Assembly (NCBI GenBank): GCA_965153355.1 | Contig: OZ231127.1 | Location: forward strand, 2,976,001 to 3,040,000 | Direction of reading: 5' to 3' | DNA from: Flaccisagitta enflata | Lineage: Eukaryota > Chaetognatha > Sagittoidea > Aphragmophora | DNA: 64,000 nucleotides | Shown: positions 1 through 11,372 of the stretch, in pieces | Position numbering within the stretch: position 1 is the stretch's first letter | Layout of the letters: every line of letters begins with the position of its first letter | Position numbers and translations under genes: made by a program | The notes under the pieces: generated by a model | Databases searched by the model: none | The model's input: the letters and a program-made list of their open reading frames with translations, nothing else | What the model was told of the DNA's origin: nothing

Positions 1-142
1 TTTTTTTCATGTGAAACGCATAGTTCAAATTACATTTTAGGTCAAAATATGATAAAAATATATGCACCAAGTGTCCTTAGAGACAATTTGTCCACTTAAA
101 GCATTCCAGCTTCATTATTATCCTAATAATAATGCAAAAAGC

Positions 143-751
143 TTAACAATGGCCAAAAAAAAACCGGACATGGCGGTTTTTGATGCCTTTGACCGGCTCA
201 GTCTCGATGAAAATACAAAAAATCAGTGACCGTTTGAAAGATCTTCGAAAGTTCTTCAAATCTAGACCAAGCAGAAAGTTTTAGCTCAAATCGTTTAGTA
301 ATGGCAACAGTTTGAAGTGAGCATCACCATAATCTGTCAATAGAAGGAATTCTGTACTTGTAATTCTGTCTTTAAAAGCATATAAAACATATCTGACAAA
401 AGGAAACTAAGAAAAATTTTAGGGAAAATGAAAATACAACTCATTATCTACAAAATGGCACCAAGCAGACATTTTTGAGTCAATCCGTTTAGAAATGGTA
501 ATCAAATAAAGACATTTAGTCCATGAATTCAAGTTAGAAAAAAACGTCATATCTGCCAGATTTCAATTTGATACTCTTTCTTCAAATTAACATAACTTCT
601 ACAATTTTTAAGTTAGAATTTCGTTCAACGACTCAAATCAAAGATTTTTCAAAGCTCTTTACAATGGTCATAGATTTTATGTACTTTTTCAAAAGCAGCA
701 CCAAGTTATGATAGAAATAAGCAGTGTCCGGTTTTTTTTTGCCACTGTTAG
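143..751. mobile_element. Foldback/TIR element with AAAACCGGACA ends
   Basis: The left end (TAACAATGGCC, an A run, CCGGACA) is matched in inverse by the right end (TGTCCGG, a T run, GCCACTGTTA). The interior is AT-rich and shows no coding potential. It is most likely a non-autonomous DNA transposon; no clear target duplication was seen. Confidence 0.6.
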
Positions 752-756
752 TTAAA

Positions 757-897
757 CTCAGCTCAGCTCAGCTCAGCTAAACTCAGCTCAGTTCAGTTCA
801 GCTCAGCTCAGTTCTGCTAAGCTCAGCTAAACTCAGCCCAGTTCTACTCAGCTCATCTCTGCTCAGCTCTCTCTGCTCAGCTCAATTCAGTTCAGCT
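757..897. repeat. CAGCT-type minisatellite
   Basis: Degenerate tandem repeats of 5-10 bp built on CTCAG/CAGCT/CAGTT directly follow the preceding foldback element. Confidence 0.8.
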
Positions 898-999
898 CCG
901 ATAACACTGCCCACAATTCCATTGAAACGATCGGAAAGCGGAGAATCTAAATACATTTCGAAGAATGAAGAACAAATGCCTCCAATCGATTGGAAACAA

Positions 1000-1236
1000 G
1001 TGACGCGGGGTCACAATATCGTTGCGGACGGGTGGGCAGGGGTAGCAAACCACCATCCACACCCAATGCCCCACCCAACCCCCCTTCCAAAACAGACACA
1101 TACACAAAAAGCTTCCAAATACTAGTTTCCCACTTTTCAACTCGTGCTCACCGATGGACCGACGGACCGACGGACCGACAGACCAACGGATGGACGGACA
1201 AAGCCTCTTTTAGAGTTACGTGTCCGCAACTAAAAA
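1000..1236 (-). mobile_element. HINE-like short element, subtype with GACGCGGGGTCACAATA end
   Basis: Member of the short GTCC/GTCG-core family in minus orientation: a GTGGGCAGGG block, then a GACGGACC-rich core, then AGAGTTACGTGTCCGCAACTAAAAAA. Its left end (AAGTGACGCGGGGTCACAAT) is the same as in the copy at 61310, so the two define a subfamily of their own. Confidence 0.6.
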
Positions 1237-1482
1237 AGAGAAAAATTTAACTATAGAACCTCAGACCACGACAGTAAAGGCAGTATTTTTTGGTCTGCCT
1301 TTCCAGGGCTCAAATTACCTGACAATCAGAGTTTTAGCTCAAATTACTATCATTCATGAAACGTGTTCGGCCTTATATCTAGTCGCAAAAACGCGTCTCT
1401 TTAATGAGCTAGGTTTGTCGGTCCGTCTGTTTTTGCGAGAGTCGGTCTTTCACGCTTAGTCTTTTTTTTTCAATTATTGAAC

Positions 1483-2696
1483 GGGCAGTTTTTTTTATAC
1501 CGTATTTTTTCCATTAAGCGCCCCCCCCTCCAAAAAGCGCCCCCCACCTCTTTTTTTCTCAGTTTTATATTTTTCAGAAGAAATTTGGACAAAAATAATA
1601 GGCAAAATGATGAAATAATCAGGGGCCAGTAGAGGAATGCCGGGCCCCTATACAATCAAAAAATCCGGGGCCCCCCCCATTCCCTTTTCTTCTCCTAAAT
1701 TTCGCATGCCAGCCCAATGATAGCACATGCAGTTTTTGAAGATTTGTTTTCAGTTTCTATACATTCACTATGAAAAACAAAATTCAAACCAGTGTTGATC
1801 TCAGCACTTTGATCTGTGAGAAACAATAAAGAAAAAATCAGCAATGATAGAACAAAATGTAGAAAACAATTACTTATGAAGCAGAAGCAAATTCTAAGAA
1901 GCAGGTTAAAAAATACCAAATATTTTCTTATGTAGTAACATTGAAATGTTTTTTAATTTGTGGAAGTACCACTACAAGGTGCCAAGGGGCCACTTGAAGG
2001 GGGCCAAAAAGTTTTACACACCCCTGAACTAGATTGGAGCTTTTCTCGCTTTCTCCCTAGCGAATGAATCAATGATGTCATCAAAACAGATTTTCCTTGT
2101 CAGATCATTTTCTATCCCCATGACTGCTTAGTTGACCAAACGTTCTTGGCCAATGGTTGAACGTAGATAGTTTTTGATCAATTTGAGCTTGCTGAATGAG
2201 CGCTCTGCTGTTGCAACAGTTGCTGGAAGTGTGAGAAAATTTTTTTTCTTTTTTGTCCTTTTTTTTCTTTTCCTTCTTTTTCCTCTTTTTTCCTCTTTTT
2301 TCTTTACCTTTTTTTTCTTTTTTTCCTTTTTCTTTTCTCTTTTCCCTACTTTTTTCTCTTCATTTCTATGACCATTCAGGGGCCCTCCGGGCCTCCCTGA
2401 GGCCCGGGCCCCTAGACTTTGTCTAGGGTGTCTAGGCCTCTACAGGCCTCTGGAAATAATACAACACAATGAGCCTTACTCAAAGACTTTAAAACAGAGA
2501 TATGCAATGAATATCTCCATTTTGAGTCAAATTTAGCATTTTGGTAGCCTTTTTTATAAAAAAATAGCCTGAATGACAGGTCATCTACAATATAAAGGGG
2601 GCGCTAATTGGAGGGAAAAACGCAAAGTCATATTTCAATTTCAAAAGCGCCCGGGGCGCTTTTTAGAAAAAATACGGTAACTGCCCCTGCCTGAAT
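1483..2696. mobile_element. TIR element (ACCGTATTTTTTC / GCGCCCC ends) containing an older hAT fragment
   Basis: The left end GGGCAGTT...ACCGTATTTTTTCC followed by AAGCGCCCC is mirrored by GGGGCGCTTTTTAGAAAAAATACGGT...AACTGCCC on the right. The interior holds a minus-strand hAT transposase remnant and a T-rich tract (2238-2370). Confidence 0.6.
2041..2234 (-). pseudogene. hAT transposase C-terminal (dimerisation) fragment, decayed
   Basis: The minus-strand reading gives the signature of the hAT C-terminal dimerisation region: ATVATAERSFSKLKLIKNYL, then R-S-T-I-G-Q-E-R-L, then a stop codon, then GIENDLTRKICFDDIIDSFA and R-E-K-A-R-K. The A-E-R-S-F-S-K-L-K motif is diagnostic of ZMYM/Tip100-like hAT transposases. 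The in-frame stop and the lack of upstream domains show that it is a dead relic. It differs from the transposase remnant at 49.3 kb, so at least two hAT lineages are present. Confidence 0.8.
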
Positions 2697-2964
2697 GCTT
2701 TACCAACGTTTTGCATTCAACATTCTCCCTGTCCCAGTGATTTGGATGGTCGTGTAACCGGCCTTGTCCCTTTTAGCAGTGCCATGTGTTATCACACACA
2801 GTAACAATTCATCGGCAATGGGAAAGATTTACTTCGTGCAATCAAGCACTGATTTCCGAGGGGTATACTACTTTACTAGCGGTCTTATCTCCGCTTTTCA
2901 CTCTTTAGCCTAACAGCATTTGTGGCGCGGGTGCTTTTCTTATCTAAGACTTCATTCACTCTCA

Positions 2965-3600
2965 AGTCTTTACTTTTTGGGCAGCGGCCCCAAAGGAGCC
3001 AATGACCTATGCTTTCACACATGGGGAAATTTCTCCTTCTCCTTCTTCAGCGTACCCCCCCCCCTTGAGGCCCAAATCCCAGCCGCTAGGCTCGAGTCCT
3101 AGCCTGGAGGCTCAAATCCCAGCCTTAAGGATCAAATCCCAGCCTTAAGGATTAAATCCTAGCCTGGAGGCTTAATTCTCGGCCTGGGGGCTTAAATTCC
3201 AGCCTGGAGGCTCAAATTCCAGCCTAAAGGCTCAAATCCCAGTCTTGAGGCTCAAATCCCAGCATCGAGGCTCAAATCCCAGCCTTGAGGCTTAAATCCT
3301 AGTCTGGTGGCCCAAATCCCAGTCTCAAGGCTCAAATCCTAGTCTGCAGGCCCAAATCTTAGTCTCGAGACTTAAATCCTAGTCTGGAGACCCAAATCTT
3401 AGTCTCAAATCCTAGCCTCAAATCCTAGCCTCAAAGCCCAAATGCCAGCCTCCAGGCCCTAATCCCAGCCTAGAGGCTCAAATAAAAACAGCATAGATAA
3501 TCGGCCCCTTTAGGGCTGCTGCCCCTCTAAAAACCTCACACCCACATTCACTCACATAGGGGCAACGGTTACCGCTGACCATCTAACGCTTTTGTGACTA
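2965..3600. mobile_element. TIR element with minisatellite core (GGGCAGCGGCCCC family)
   Basis: The ends are TTGGGCAGCGGCCCCAAAGG...ATGACCTATG and, inverted, GATAATCGGCCCCTTTAGGG...GGTTACCGCTGACCATCTAACGCTTTTG. Between them (about 3060-3485) is a degenerate 20-21 bp tandem repeat, consensus near CTCAAATCCCAGCCTTGAGG. Other members of the family have the same ends but different cores. Confidence 0.75.
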
Positions 3601-4130
3601 TTCCCATTCCATTGATTCTTCCCTTCGGAGTATTTGCCTAGATTGCGACGAAACTTTTCTGCCAAAGGTTGACAAAAATTGATTTTTGACTAAAAAGCTT
3701 TCAAGAACGAGTAGCGAACGGTTCTTATCTCGATTGTTAATCGCTATACAACGTGGAAACCAACACGAACGCTTGTTTCTCAAGCAAAGCAGTGATATCA
3801 AGCAAGAACCTTTATCACGATGAACAGTCTCAATGAAAACAATCGGAAACAACAACTTCCTAAATCGAATGTCTACCTGATTGCAAAGAAATGCACCAAG
3901 CTTTATTAGCGAAAAAAAAAGAAAGAATGACAATGTTTTCGAACGGTTTGGAGGATCGCGATAAAAATTCACATTTCACCAGAATGTACGAAAAACAGAA
4001 TGAATTGACGAAAAATCTTTATAAGGATCAATCACAGAATTTAGATTATAAACTAACATACTTTCCCTTTTTTCTTTACTTTTTTATGGTGATTTTTTTT
4101 CCATAAAGATATGTGAACATGTAGTACTAA
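3601..4130. other. No supported feature
   Basis: Unique-looking AT-rich sequence. Short open frames on both strands show no recognisable domain or convincing splice pattern. Confidence 0.5.
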
Positions 4131-4698
4131 TACACTTATTTTGTTTTATAAGAGACTTGTTTAATGAGAGACATGAGCCTGTGATTTGTTAAGATTTTGA
4201 TAACAAAATAAGAGAATACCCAGGTTTGACTCAGTTTTGGAAATTTTTAATCTCTGTTTTTAGAGTCTTAATCAAATCAATGATATTTCAGATATTTCAG
4301 AAAAATTAGTAGCTTTTGTGAAAAAGAATTTTCCGTTCTTAGTTTAGCTTGTCAAACTAGGCAAGATATTCATAGTTTTAAAGTAATGAGCAAGTTTTGA
4401 ACTGAAGATACACAGTATATTACCAAGTCATGTACCTGATAATTCTAAAGATAGCTGTGAGGGATCCGGATGAAACACCAGTTAGAGCTCCCAAGGCTCT
4501 TGTCCTTATTCTAGATTTTTTGTTATAAAGTATTGTTGTCCAACTACATATATATGAATTTTTTTTACATATTGTTTACATGAAAAAGAAAATAAACTAA
4601 GAACAGTTTAAGGGTAATTGAGCTTTAAAATAACAAAAAAAATTTAAAAATCTAGGCTGAGTTCAAAATATTATGTCTCTTATAAAATAAAAAAGTGT
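4131..4698. mobile_element. Foldback element (TATTTTGTTTTATAAGAGAC ends)
   Basis: CACTTATTTTGTTTTATAAG at the left is matched by the inverse of TCTTATAAAATAAAAAAGTG at the right. Further internal inverse matches exist (TTCTTAGTTTAGC against AACTAAGAACAG). No coding content was seen. Confidence 0.6.
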
Positions 4699-4828
4699 GA
4701 CGGATTCGGAAGCGGTCACGATCATGACAGCTAAATTGTTGAGAGGTTTAATGGATTATAGTTAATAACTTAATATAGTTATGAATTGATTTCTTTTCTA
4801 AATTACACAAAGTCGCTTGAACACCAAT

Positions 4829-5520
4829 AGTCGCAAAAAGCGGTAGATGGCCAGCGGTACCCTTGCCCTGCTTAAGTAGATTTCAGGGGTGTATAAAGTT
4901 GAGTTTCCCCCCCCCCCCGGTGGGGGGGGGGAATAAAATCAAAAGGTTTGGAGATGGGGAAGAAAATCAAAAGTTTGAAAAAAAGAAAAAAGAAAAATTT
5001 TGAAGATCTAACACTTGTGGTAGTACCAAAAGGTAAAATACATTTACTACAACACAATTTAACACTGATTAAACCTAAAATATACTGTTTTATAGCTTTG
5101 AGGGGAAGAAAATCAAAGATTTTGTACCACGACGCGACGCGTCGCGGGGAAGAAAATCAAAGGCAGGGGGGGGGAATAAAATCAAAAGCCGCTCAACTAT
5201 ATACACCCCTGGTAGATTTCTCTTGTAACTGAGAGAGGGAGCAGAACAGTAGCTCCATAGGGGTTTTTGATCTGTGCGTTCATAATTTGTACATAAGAGG
5301 AATGTTCTCCTTCTCCTCCTTGACCTTGGGCCTCAAGGTTAGGATGTAAGCCTTGAGGCAAGGTTTTGAGTCGGGCAGGGGGGGGGGGGGGGACGGCCAA
5401 ATTGAGCAGGAGAATAATGAGAAGAAAACGATGGAGAAAACTCGCTGTATGTGTAAAAGCATACGTCATCAACTCCTTCAGGGCCGCTGCCCCAAAAAGG
5501 GAGGATCGCTTCCGCATCGT
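4829..5520. mobile_element. Degraded GGGCAGCGGCCCC-family element, split by a hAT miniature
   Basis: It starts with GCAAAAAGCGGTAGATGGCC...GGTACCCTTGCCCTGC, the outer TIR of the minisatellite-core family. It resumes after 5219 and ends with AGCATACGTCATCAACTCC...GGGCCGCTGCCCC. The region between was interrupted by the element at 4884-5211. Confidence 0.55.
4884..5211. mobile_element. hAT-type miniature element with 8-bp target duplication
   Basis: TIR CAGGGGTGTATA at the left and TATACACCCCTG at the right are flanked by the direct repeat GTAGATTT (4876-4883 and 5212-5219). An 8-bp duplication with a CAGGG terminus is typical of the hAT superfamily. The interior has several GGGGAAGAAAATCAAA motifs and a GACGCGACGCGTCGC palindrome, also seen in the related copy at 57661-57971. 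Confidence 0.85.
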
Positions 5521-5604
5521 TGTAATGTGAACTTGAAAACTAAAGGAAAAAAAGAGACAGAAATGATGTTGGATCCAAAAAAAAATGTAGACTGGCGCCG
5601 GGTA

Positions 5605-6620
5605 ACGGCGTATCAACCACAGAGAAACGCTAAATACAAGGTGTGAACCCCCTCAAAACTGTAGCACCCCCACCTACAGCTAAAATGAATCACACTACTG
5701 AGATGTTTGCGGTAGAGAAAGAATGTTTATTTCAAAACAAGTGGCGCCACCAGAACGATTTTTTAAATTTTGACCTCTTAACTCAAGATACAGCTTAGAA
5801 AAGTATCAAAATTAGTAATCTTTATAAAGACTTACTGTGGGGTTTGTGGAATAACAGCCTAAACTGGAGGAAGGTATTTAGGTGTCTTAATTTCATTTGA
5901 CAAACTTGATATTTGAAATATAAGTTGTTCACTCGATGCTTTTGTCCCTGAGTTTTTCGGTTGCTATGGAAACCAAAATTATTTTTTCAAACATTCATAA
6001 CCGCTAAAATATCAATATTTTGAGAAATATTGTCAGGGAACATTGCTCAAAATTTAATTTGCTACAACTTTCCCACAGTATGTTCTGTAAGAATATTGCT
6101 CGTTTGGCCGTTGCTAGGGGGCATCACACCTAGCAACCGCTAAATGATGCTCCATAGCAACGGCTAAACGAGCAATATTCTTACAGGACATACTGTGGGA
6201 AAGTTGTAGCAAATTTAATTCTGAGCAATGTTCCCTGATAATATTTGTCAAAATATTGATATTTCAGTTGTTATAAATGTTCAAAAAAATAATTTTGGTT
6301 TCCATAGCAACCAAAAAACTCAGGGACAAAAGCATCAAGTGAACAACTTATATTTCAAATATCAAGTTTGTCAAATGATATTAAGACACTTAAATACCTT
6401 CCTCCAGTTTAGGCTGTTATTCCACGAACCCCACTGTACAGTCAAAGATTTTTGGCTATTACTACAAATCAGAGAAGAAATTTGAAATTTTTTTGGTGGC
6501 GCCACTTGTATGGTCATAAGCTATGCTATAATTTACAACCCAAGATAAACTACTGATTTTTTGATCTGGAAGGGAGATGCTGCAGTTGTAGGGGGGCTCA
6601 CACCATGTATTTACCCTACT
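5605..6620. mobile_element. GGCGCCAC-family foldback element (copy 1)
   Basis: The left end AAATACAAGGTGTGAACCCC...TGTAGCACCCCC...GTGGCGCCACCAGAACGATT is mirrored at the right by GGTGGCGCCACTTGTA...GTAGGGGGGCTCACACCATG. The same architecture recurs at 23634, 32037, 44405, 52985 and 59380. This copy is larger than the others because it contains the long palindrome at 5836-6440. Confidence 0.8.
5836..6440. repeat. Near-perfect palindrome of about 600 bp (two arms of about 300 bp)
   Basis: The left arm runs from GTGGGGTTTGTGGAATAACA through GTTGCTATGGAAACCAAAAT to ATTGCTCGTTTGGCCGTTGC. It reappears in inverse orientation ending TGTTATTCCACGAACCCCAC. The centre lies near 6130 (CACACCTAGCAACCGCTAAA). 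Arm identity looks above 90 percent by eye. It is probably a separate foldback insertion nested in the host element. Confidence 0.9.
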
Positions 6621-7791
6621 ACTGTAAAAGATTTTTTTTCACACCCTATAAAACTGATTTCACACTAATTCAACGTAATTGACTTGCGTATATCCATAGA
6701 AATCTTGCTTATAATACTGCTAGAATTAGATTTGTCACTATGAATCAGTGTGAAATCACCCATTTCCTCGTGAAGTCATTCAAGTCATTTTCTATGGTTA
6801 TTCCGGAGTATTGAGGTTAAATAAGTCACATGTGATCCCATATCAATCAAATAGCGGTCGTATTGTGACCTTGCAATCACTTTGACGTCAACTGAGCTAT
6901 AACGGTTGAATCTACGTTAGAGAAATCAGAAGCCACTCTTTCAGTGTTATCAATTCTCGCGATATTAGTCAGAAAATACGCATCCAACTTAAACAAACAA
7001 AAAACCACCAACAGTTCTTATCCTCCTTTATCATTATTTTGGCGGTCCATGTTTATTTCAGCTCCGTTTTGAAAATAAAAATTAATAAAAGATTTAATCT
7101 TTGAAGTTAAACCGCGTAGGAGAGCAAAGTTTATAACTTGCTTGAATAGACCAACTTTTTTCAAGAGTGGCTACTGATTTCCTCAGTCCCCTCCTCCCTG
7201 TCTATTCGGGCCGTATTGGGCCGCCCAGTCAGGGCAGCCCTCGAGAAAGGTTGATGGTCAATTAAGGTATACACCTCTAAGACCAGGGTCTTGTCACGGT
7301 TCACCATGTGACAAGACACTCTGCAAAATTCGAATACTTCTAAACTATTCAAAAACAACCAACTAAAATTGACGAACAGCACTCTGTGCAACAGACAGCG
7401 ACTTTGAAGGGATGACGGGCACAAAATTGTCTGCAATAAATCCTTTCTTCGCACTATTTCAACTGTGCTATAAAACAATCAACCATGCTTAATAAATATA
7501 ATTAACTTTGAACATTTTTTTGTCGAAATAAATAGTTAATTAGTTTCTAACTTCAATATGCAAATGAGATTGTGGTCTCCATCTTGCGCTTTATGGCTTT
7601 CGGAGGATTGTCCTTTTGTTTTTCGACATCATTTGATTCTATTGAACTGGGATTGGCATTGAGGAATCATTTTCAACTTCAGAAAATTTCTCCACTGAAG
7701 TGCGAATTTTGCATCAAGAACTTTACCCGTCGGAGAAAAAAGAGCGTAGATCAGATACAGTAGTAAAATGGTCAAGCAGTAGGGTCAAGGA
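6621..7791. other. No supported feature
   Basis: No domain, repeat or splice pattern could be supported on either strand. The short open frames at 7161-7478 and 7572-7763 have no recognisable homology. Confidence 0.5.
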
Positions 7792-8217
7792 GTGTGATAT
7801 TTGGGTGCTTCACATAGCAAAAGTTTGGAGTATCCCTTCACCCCACTGAGGCACAACGCAAATAATAGTGATATCAATTCCCGGGAGTGATTCCTTGTCA
7901 TTCCTGATTCCTGACTCCTGATTCAGGAATGAGAATGATATTTGTCATTCAATTCCCGGGAATTCCCGGGAATTCCCGGGAATTCCCGGGAATTAAAAGT
8001 AAAGGTTCCCTTTCTTTTTATGGTTTAAAGTGAGGTTTCTTGGACGTTATATTGTCTTCCGATTAATTAATGAAGGTTGCGATCTCTTTCCTGTAGCGGG
8101 GAGGCGAGATTTACTTATTTGATAATTGGCCAATCAAAAACGGTCAAGGCTTATCTTTTAAGCGCGTTTTCTATCATGAAAATCGAGCGAGGAAGTATTA
8201 CGTCAAAGTACAAGAGA

Positions 8218-8259
8218 GAGACTAACCTCTATCTGTCTCTCTGTCTCGCTGTTTCGCTG

Positions 8260-8346
<87 letters not shown>
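8218..8346. repeat. (CT)n microsatellite
   Basis: CTCTGTCTCGCTGT grades into an almost pure CT dinucleotide run. Confidence 0.95.
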
Positions 8347-8349
<3 letters not shown>

Positions 8350-8444
8350 ATGAACCAGCGAATGAAAGAACAAAAGTACAAAAGCTAAAATTTACAAAAC
8401 CAATGAAAGAATGAACGAATGAAAGAACAAAAGTACAAAAGCTA

Positions 8445-9395
8445 AAATCTTTTTCACCAAAACTTTTTCTCGCTAAAATTTTTTCTCGCTAAAATTTTTT
8501 CTCATTAAAATTTTTTCTCGCTAAAATTTTTTCTCACTAAAATTTTTTATCACTAAAATTTTTTCTCGCTAAAATTTTTTCTCACTAAAATTTTTTTTCT
8601 TAAATTTTTTTTTGCTAAAATTTTCAAAGAATTTTCTAAAATTCTTTTTTCTTGCATAAATTTTTTTTTTACGCTAAAATTTTTTTTTGCTAAATTTTTT
8701 TTTTGCTAAAATTTTTTCTCGCTAAAATTTTTTCTCGCTAAAATTTTTCTCTCAAAAATTTTTCTCGCTTAAATTTTTTTTGCCATAACTTTTTCTCACT
8801 AAAGTTTTTTTTTTTGCTAAAATTTTTTTTTACAAAAATTTTTTCTCGCTAAATTTTTTTCCCACTAAAATTTTTTCTCTTAAAAATTTTTCTATCAAAA
8901 AATTTTCTAAAATCTTTTTCTCTCGCTAAAATTTTTTTGCTAAAATTTTTGTTGCTAAAATTCTTTTTGCTAAAATTTTTTTTTGCTAAAATTTCTTCTC
9001 GCTAAAATTTTTCATACTAAAATGTCTCTCGCTAAATCTTTTTTTCCCTAAAATTTTTTTTTGCTAAAATTTTTTTTTGCTAAAATTTTTTCTCGCTAAA
9101 ATTTTTCTCGCTAAAATTTTTCTCGCTAAAATTTTCAAAAAATTTTCTAAATTTTTTTTTCTTGTTAGATTTTTTTTGCCTAATTTTTCTTTCTAAAATT
9201 TTTTTCACTAAAATTTTTTCTCGCTAAAATTTTTCATGCTAGAATTTTTCTCGCTTAATCTTTTTTTCACTAAATTTTTTTTTGCAAAAATTTTTCTTGC
9301 TAAAATTTCCTGCTAAATTTTTTACTCGCTAAAATTTTTCTCGATAAAATTTTTCTCGATAAATTTCTCGCCAAAATTTTTTTTCGCTAATACAT
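8445..9395. repeat. TCGCTAAAATTTTTT minisatellite
   Basis: About 55 degenerate copies of a 15-18 bp unit, consensus near CTCGCTAAAATTTTTT, with frequent T-run length changes. Confidence 0.9.
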
Positions 9396-10095
9396 GTTCC
9401 TGCTAATTCTTGCTTGTTTCATGTATATTCCTGCTTGTTTCATGTATATTCCTGTTTTTTTTTCATGCATGTTCTTGCTAATTCCTGCTTGTTTCATGCA
9501 AATTCCTGCTTATTCGTGCTTGTTTCATGCATGTTCCTGCTTATTCCTGCTTGTTTCATGCATGTTCCTGCTAATTCCTGTTTGTTTCTTGCATGTTCCT
9601 GCTAATTCCTGAATGTTTCATGTATGTTTCTGCTAATTCCTGTTTGTTTCTTGCATGTTCTTGCTAATTCCTGCTTGTTTCATGCATGTTCCTGCCAATT
9701 CCTGCTTGTTTCATACGTGTTCCTGCTAATTCCTGCTTGTTTCATGCATGTTCCTGCTAATTCCTGCTTGTTTCATGCATGTTCCTGCTAACTCTTGGTT
9801 GTTTCATGCATGTTCCTGCTAATTCCTGTATGTTTCATGCATGTTCCTGCTAATTCCTGCTTGTTTCATGCATGTTCCTGCTAAATCCTGCTTGTTTCAT
9901 ACATGTTCCTGCTAATTCCTGCTTGTTTCATGCATCTTCCTGCTAATTCTTGGTTGTTTCATGCATGTTCCTGCTAATTCTTGTATGTTTCATGCATGTT
10001 CCTGCTAATTCCTGCTTGTTTCATGCATCATCCTGCTAATTCCTGGATGTTTCATACATGTTCCTGCTAATTCCTGTATGTTTCATGCATGCAAA
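9390..10095. repeat. 31-bp minisatellite (CCTGCTAATTCCTGCTTG...)
   Basis: About 22 tandem copies of CCTGCTAATTCCTGCTTG followed by TTTCATGCATGTT. The unit contains the palindrome ATGCAT. The same motif in inverse (AAGCAGGAACATG) follows at 10100-10145. Confidence 0.9.
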
Positions 10096-10454
10096 ACAAG
10101 TAGGAGTAAGCAGGAACATGTAAAAAAAAAGTAAGCAGGAATGTGCCAGGAATCAACAAGATCACATGAAAAATTCATATAAATTCCCAGGAATTATGAG
10201 AAATCACAAAAAAATTCCCGGGAATTCCCGGGAATTACAGAGAAAACTCCCGGGAATTAGTGTCACTTAAAACAAAGGGATAATTGCGTTGTGTGAGGTA
10301 ATGTGGAAAAGCAAAAATCATGAAGATGACCATTTCCTTTTTTTCAAAATTCCTTCATTTTCCGTTTTTGTTTTAGCCTTAAAGTTTCAACAGAAATCAC
10401 AGAAATCAGCAAAATCCTGTGTAGTTTTGTTTCCAAAAGGACAATTCTTTGTTT

Positions 10455-10652
10455 TTAGTCGCGTGCACGCGACTCTACAACCCGCTTTGTCCGTTGGTTG
10501 GTCGGTAGGTCCGTCGGTCGGTCACACTTTACTTTTTCTTATCTTTTATTTCTTTGACCTCACTGCTCCTGCCCAAATGATCTGGTGACCTCACATATGG
10601 CCCCTGCCCACCCACACGCGACTTCAGTAGCCGTGTATCCGGCCTAGTTTAA
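10455..10652 (+). mobile_element. HINE-like short element, full length
   Basis: Starts TTTTTAGTCGCGTGCACGCG (perfect hairpin), continues CTCTACAACCCGCTTTGTCC, a GTCGGTCGGT core, a CTGCTCCTGCCCAAATGATC block, and ends GTAGCCGTGTATCCGGCCTA. It is the reference copy for the family in this window and lies inside the 7801-10956 element. Confidence 0.8.
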
Positions 10653-11243
10653 AATCATGGTATTTGTGAGAAGAAACAAAGATATCAGAACATAAACTAT
10701 AAAAGAGCTTATTTATAAAGTAAATTAACAATTCTTAAAAGAAAAGAAATTAGTAATAACTAATTCAAAGAATATCAGTATTTTCATTCATCCCACTACA
10801 TTATGCAAATTAGGTCCTCAAAAAAAATTTGCTAAAAAACGGAAGATGAACAATTTTTGATAAAAGAAAAATGGTAAGGGTCCTAAAATTAGCCACTCCG
10901 TATTAGGTAAAAAGGGTGAAAAGAAATAATTAACTTTTGCCACGCGAAGCATCCACGTGTGATATTTTGAATATAGACTAATAAAAGGATACTTTATTTC
11001 CCCGTAATAGCTGGTTGCATGGAAACGTGTATACTCCCTAATATATCAAGATTTTGAGAGACTTTTTGAGAGAATATTGCTTTAAATCAAAATTGCAGCA
11101 ACCTTGTGTGATGCTCTACCTAATAATCTATAACAGAAAAATGTGAGAGTAAACCCCGAGCCAACCCCGAGGCAACTCCAAGCTTTGGGTCGCTTGGGCC
11201 CCAAGCCCCAAGCCCCAAGCCTTGGGGTCGCTCGGGGATGGCC

Positions 11244-11249
<6 letters not shown>

Positions 11250-11302
<53 letters not shown>

Positions 11303-11372
11303 AGAGAAAGAGAAAGAGAAAGAGAAAGAGAAAGAGAAAGGAGAAAGAGAAAGAGAAAGAGAGAGAGAGAGT
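11250..11372. repeat. (GA)n / (GAAAGA)n microsatellite
   Basis: A GA dinucleotide run passes into GAAAGA hexamers and back. The sequence just before it (11150-11240, CCCCGAGCC/CCCAAGCC blocks) resembles the element at 24178. Confidence 0.95.

Larger units (their letters stand above)
7801..10956. mobile_element. Long-TIR element with 9-bp target duplication, swollen by internal minisatellites
   Basis: It begins TTGGGTGCTTCACATAGCAA and ends (inverse) AACTTTTGCCACGCGAAGCA, flanked by the 9-bp direct repeat GTGTGATAT (7792-7800, 10957-10965). The related copies at 51571 and 58359 are only about 0.5 kb and also have 9-bp duplications. Here about 2.4 kb of minisatellite, bordered on both sides by AATTCCCGGG repeats (7920-7995 and 10190-10260), sits inside. 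A 9-bp duplication and long TIRs suggest Mutator-like elements, but no transposase is present. Confidence 0.85.
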
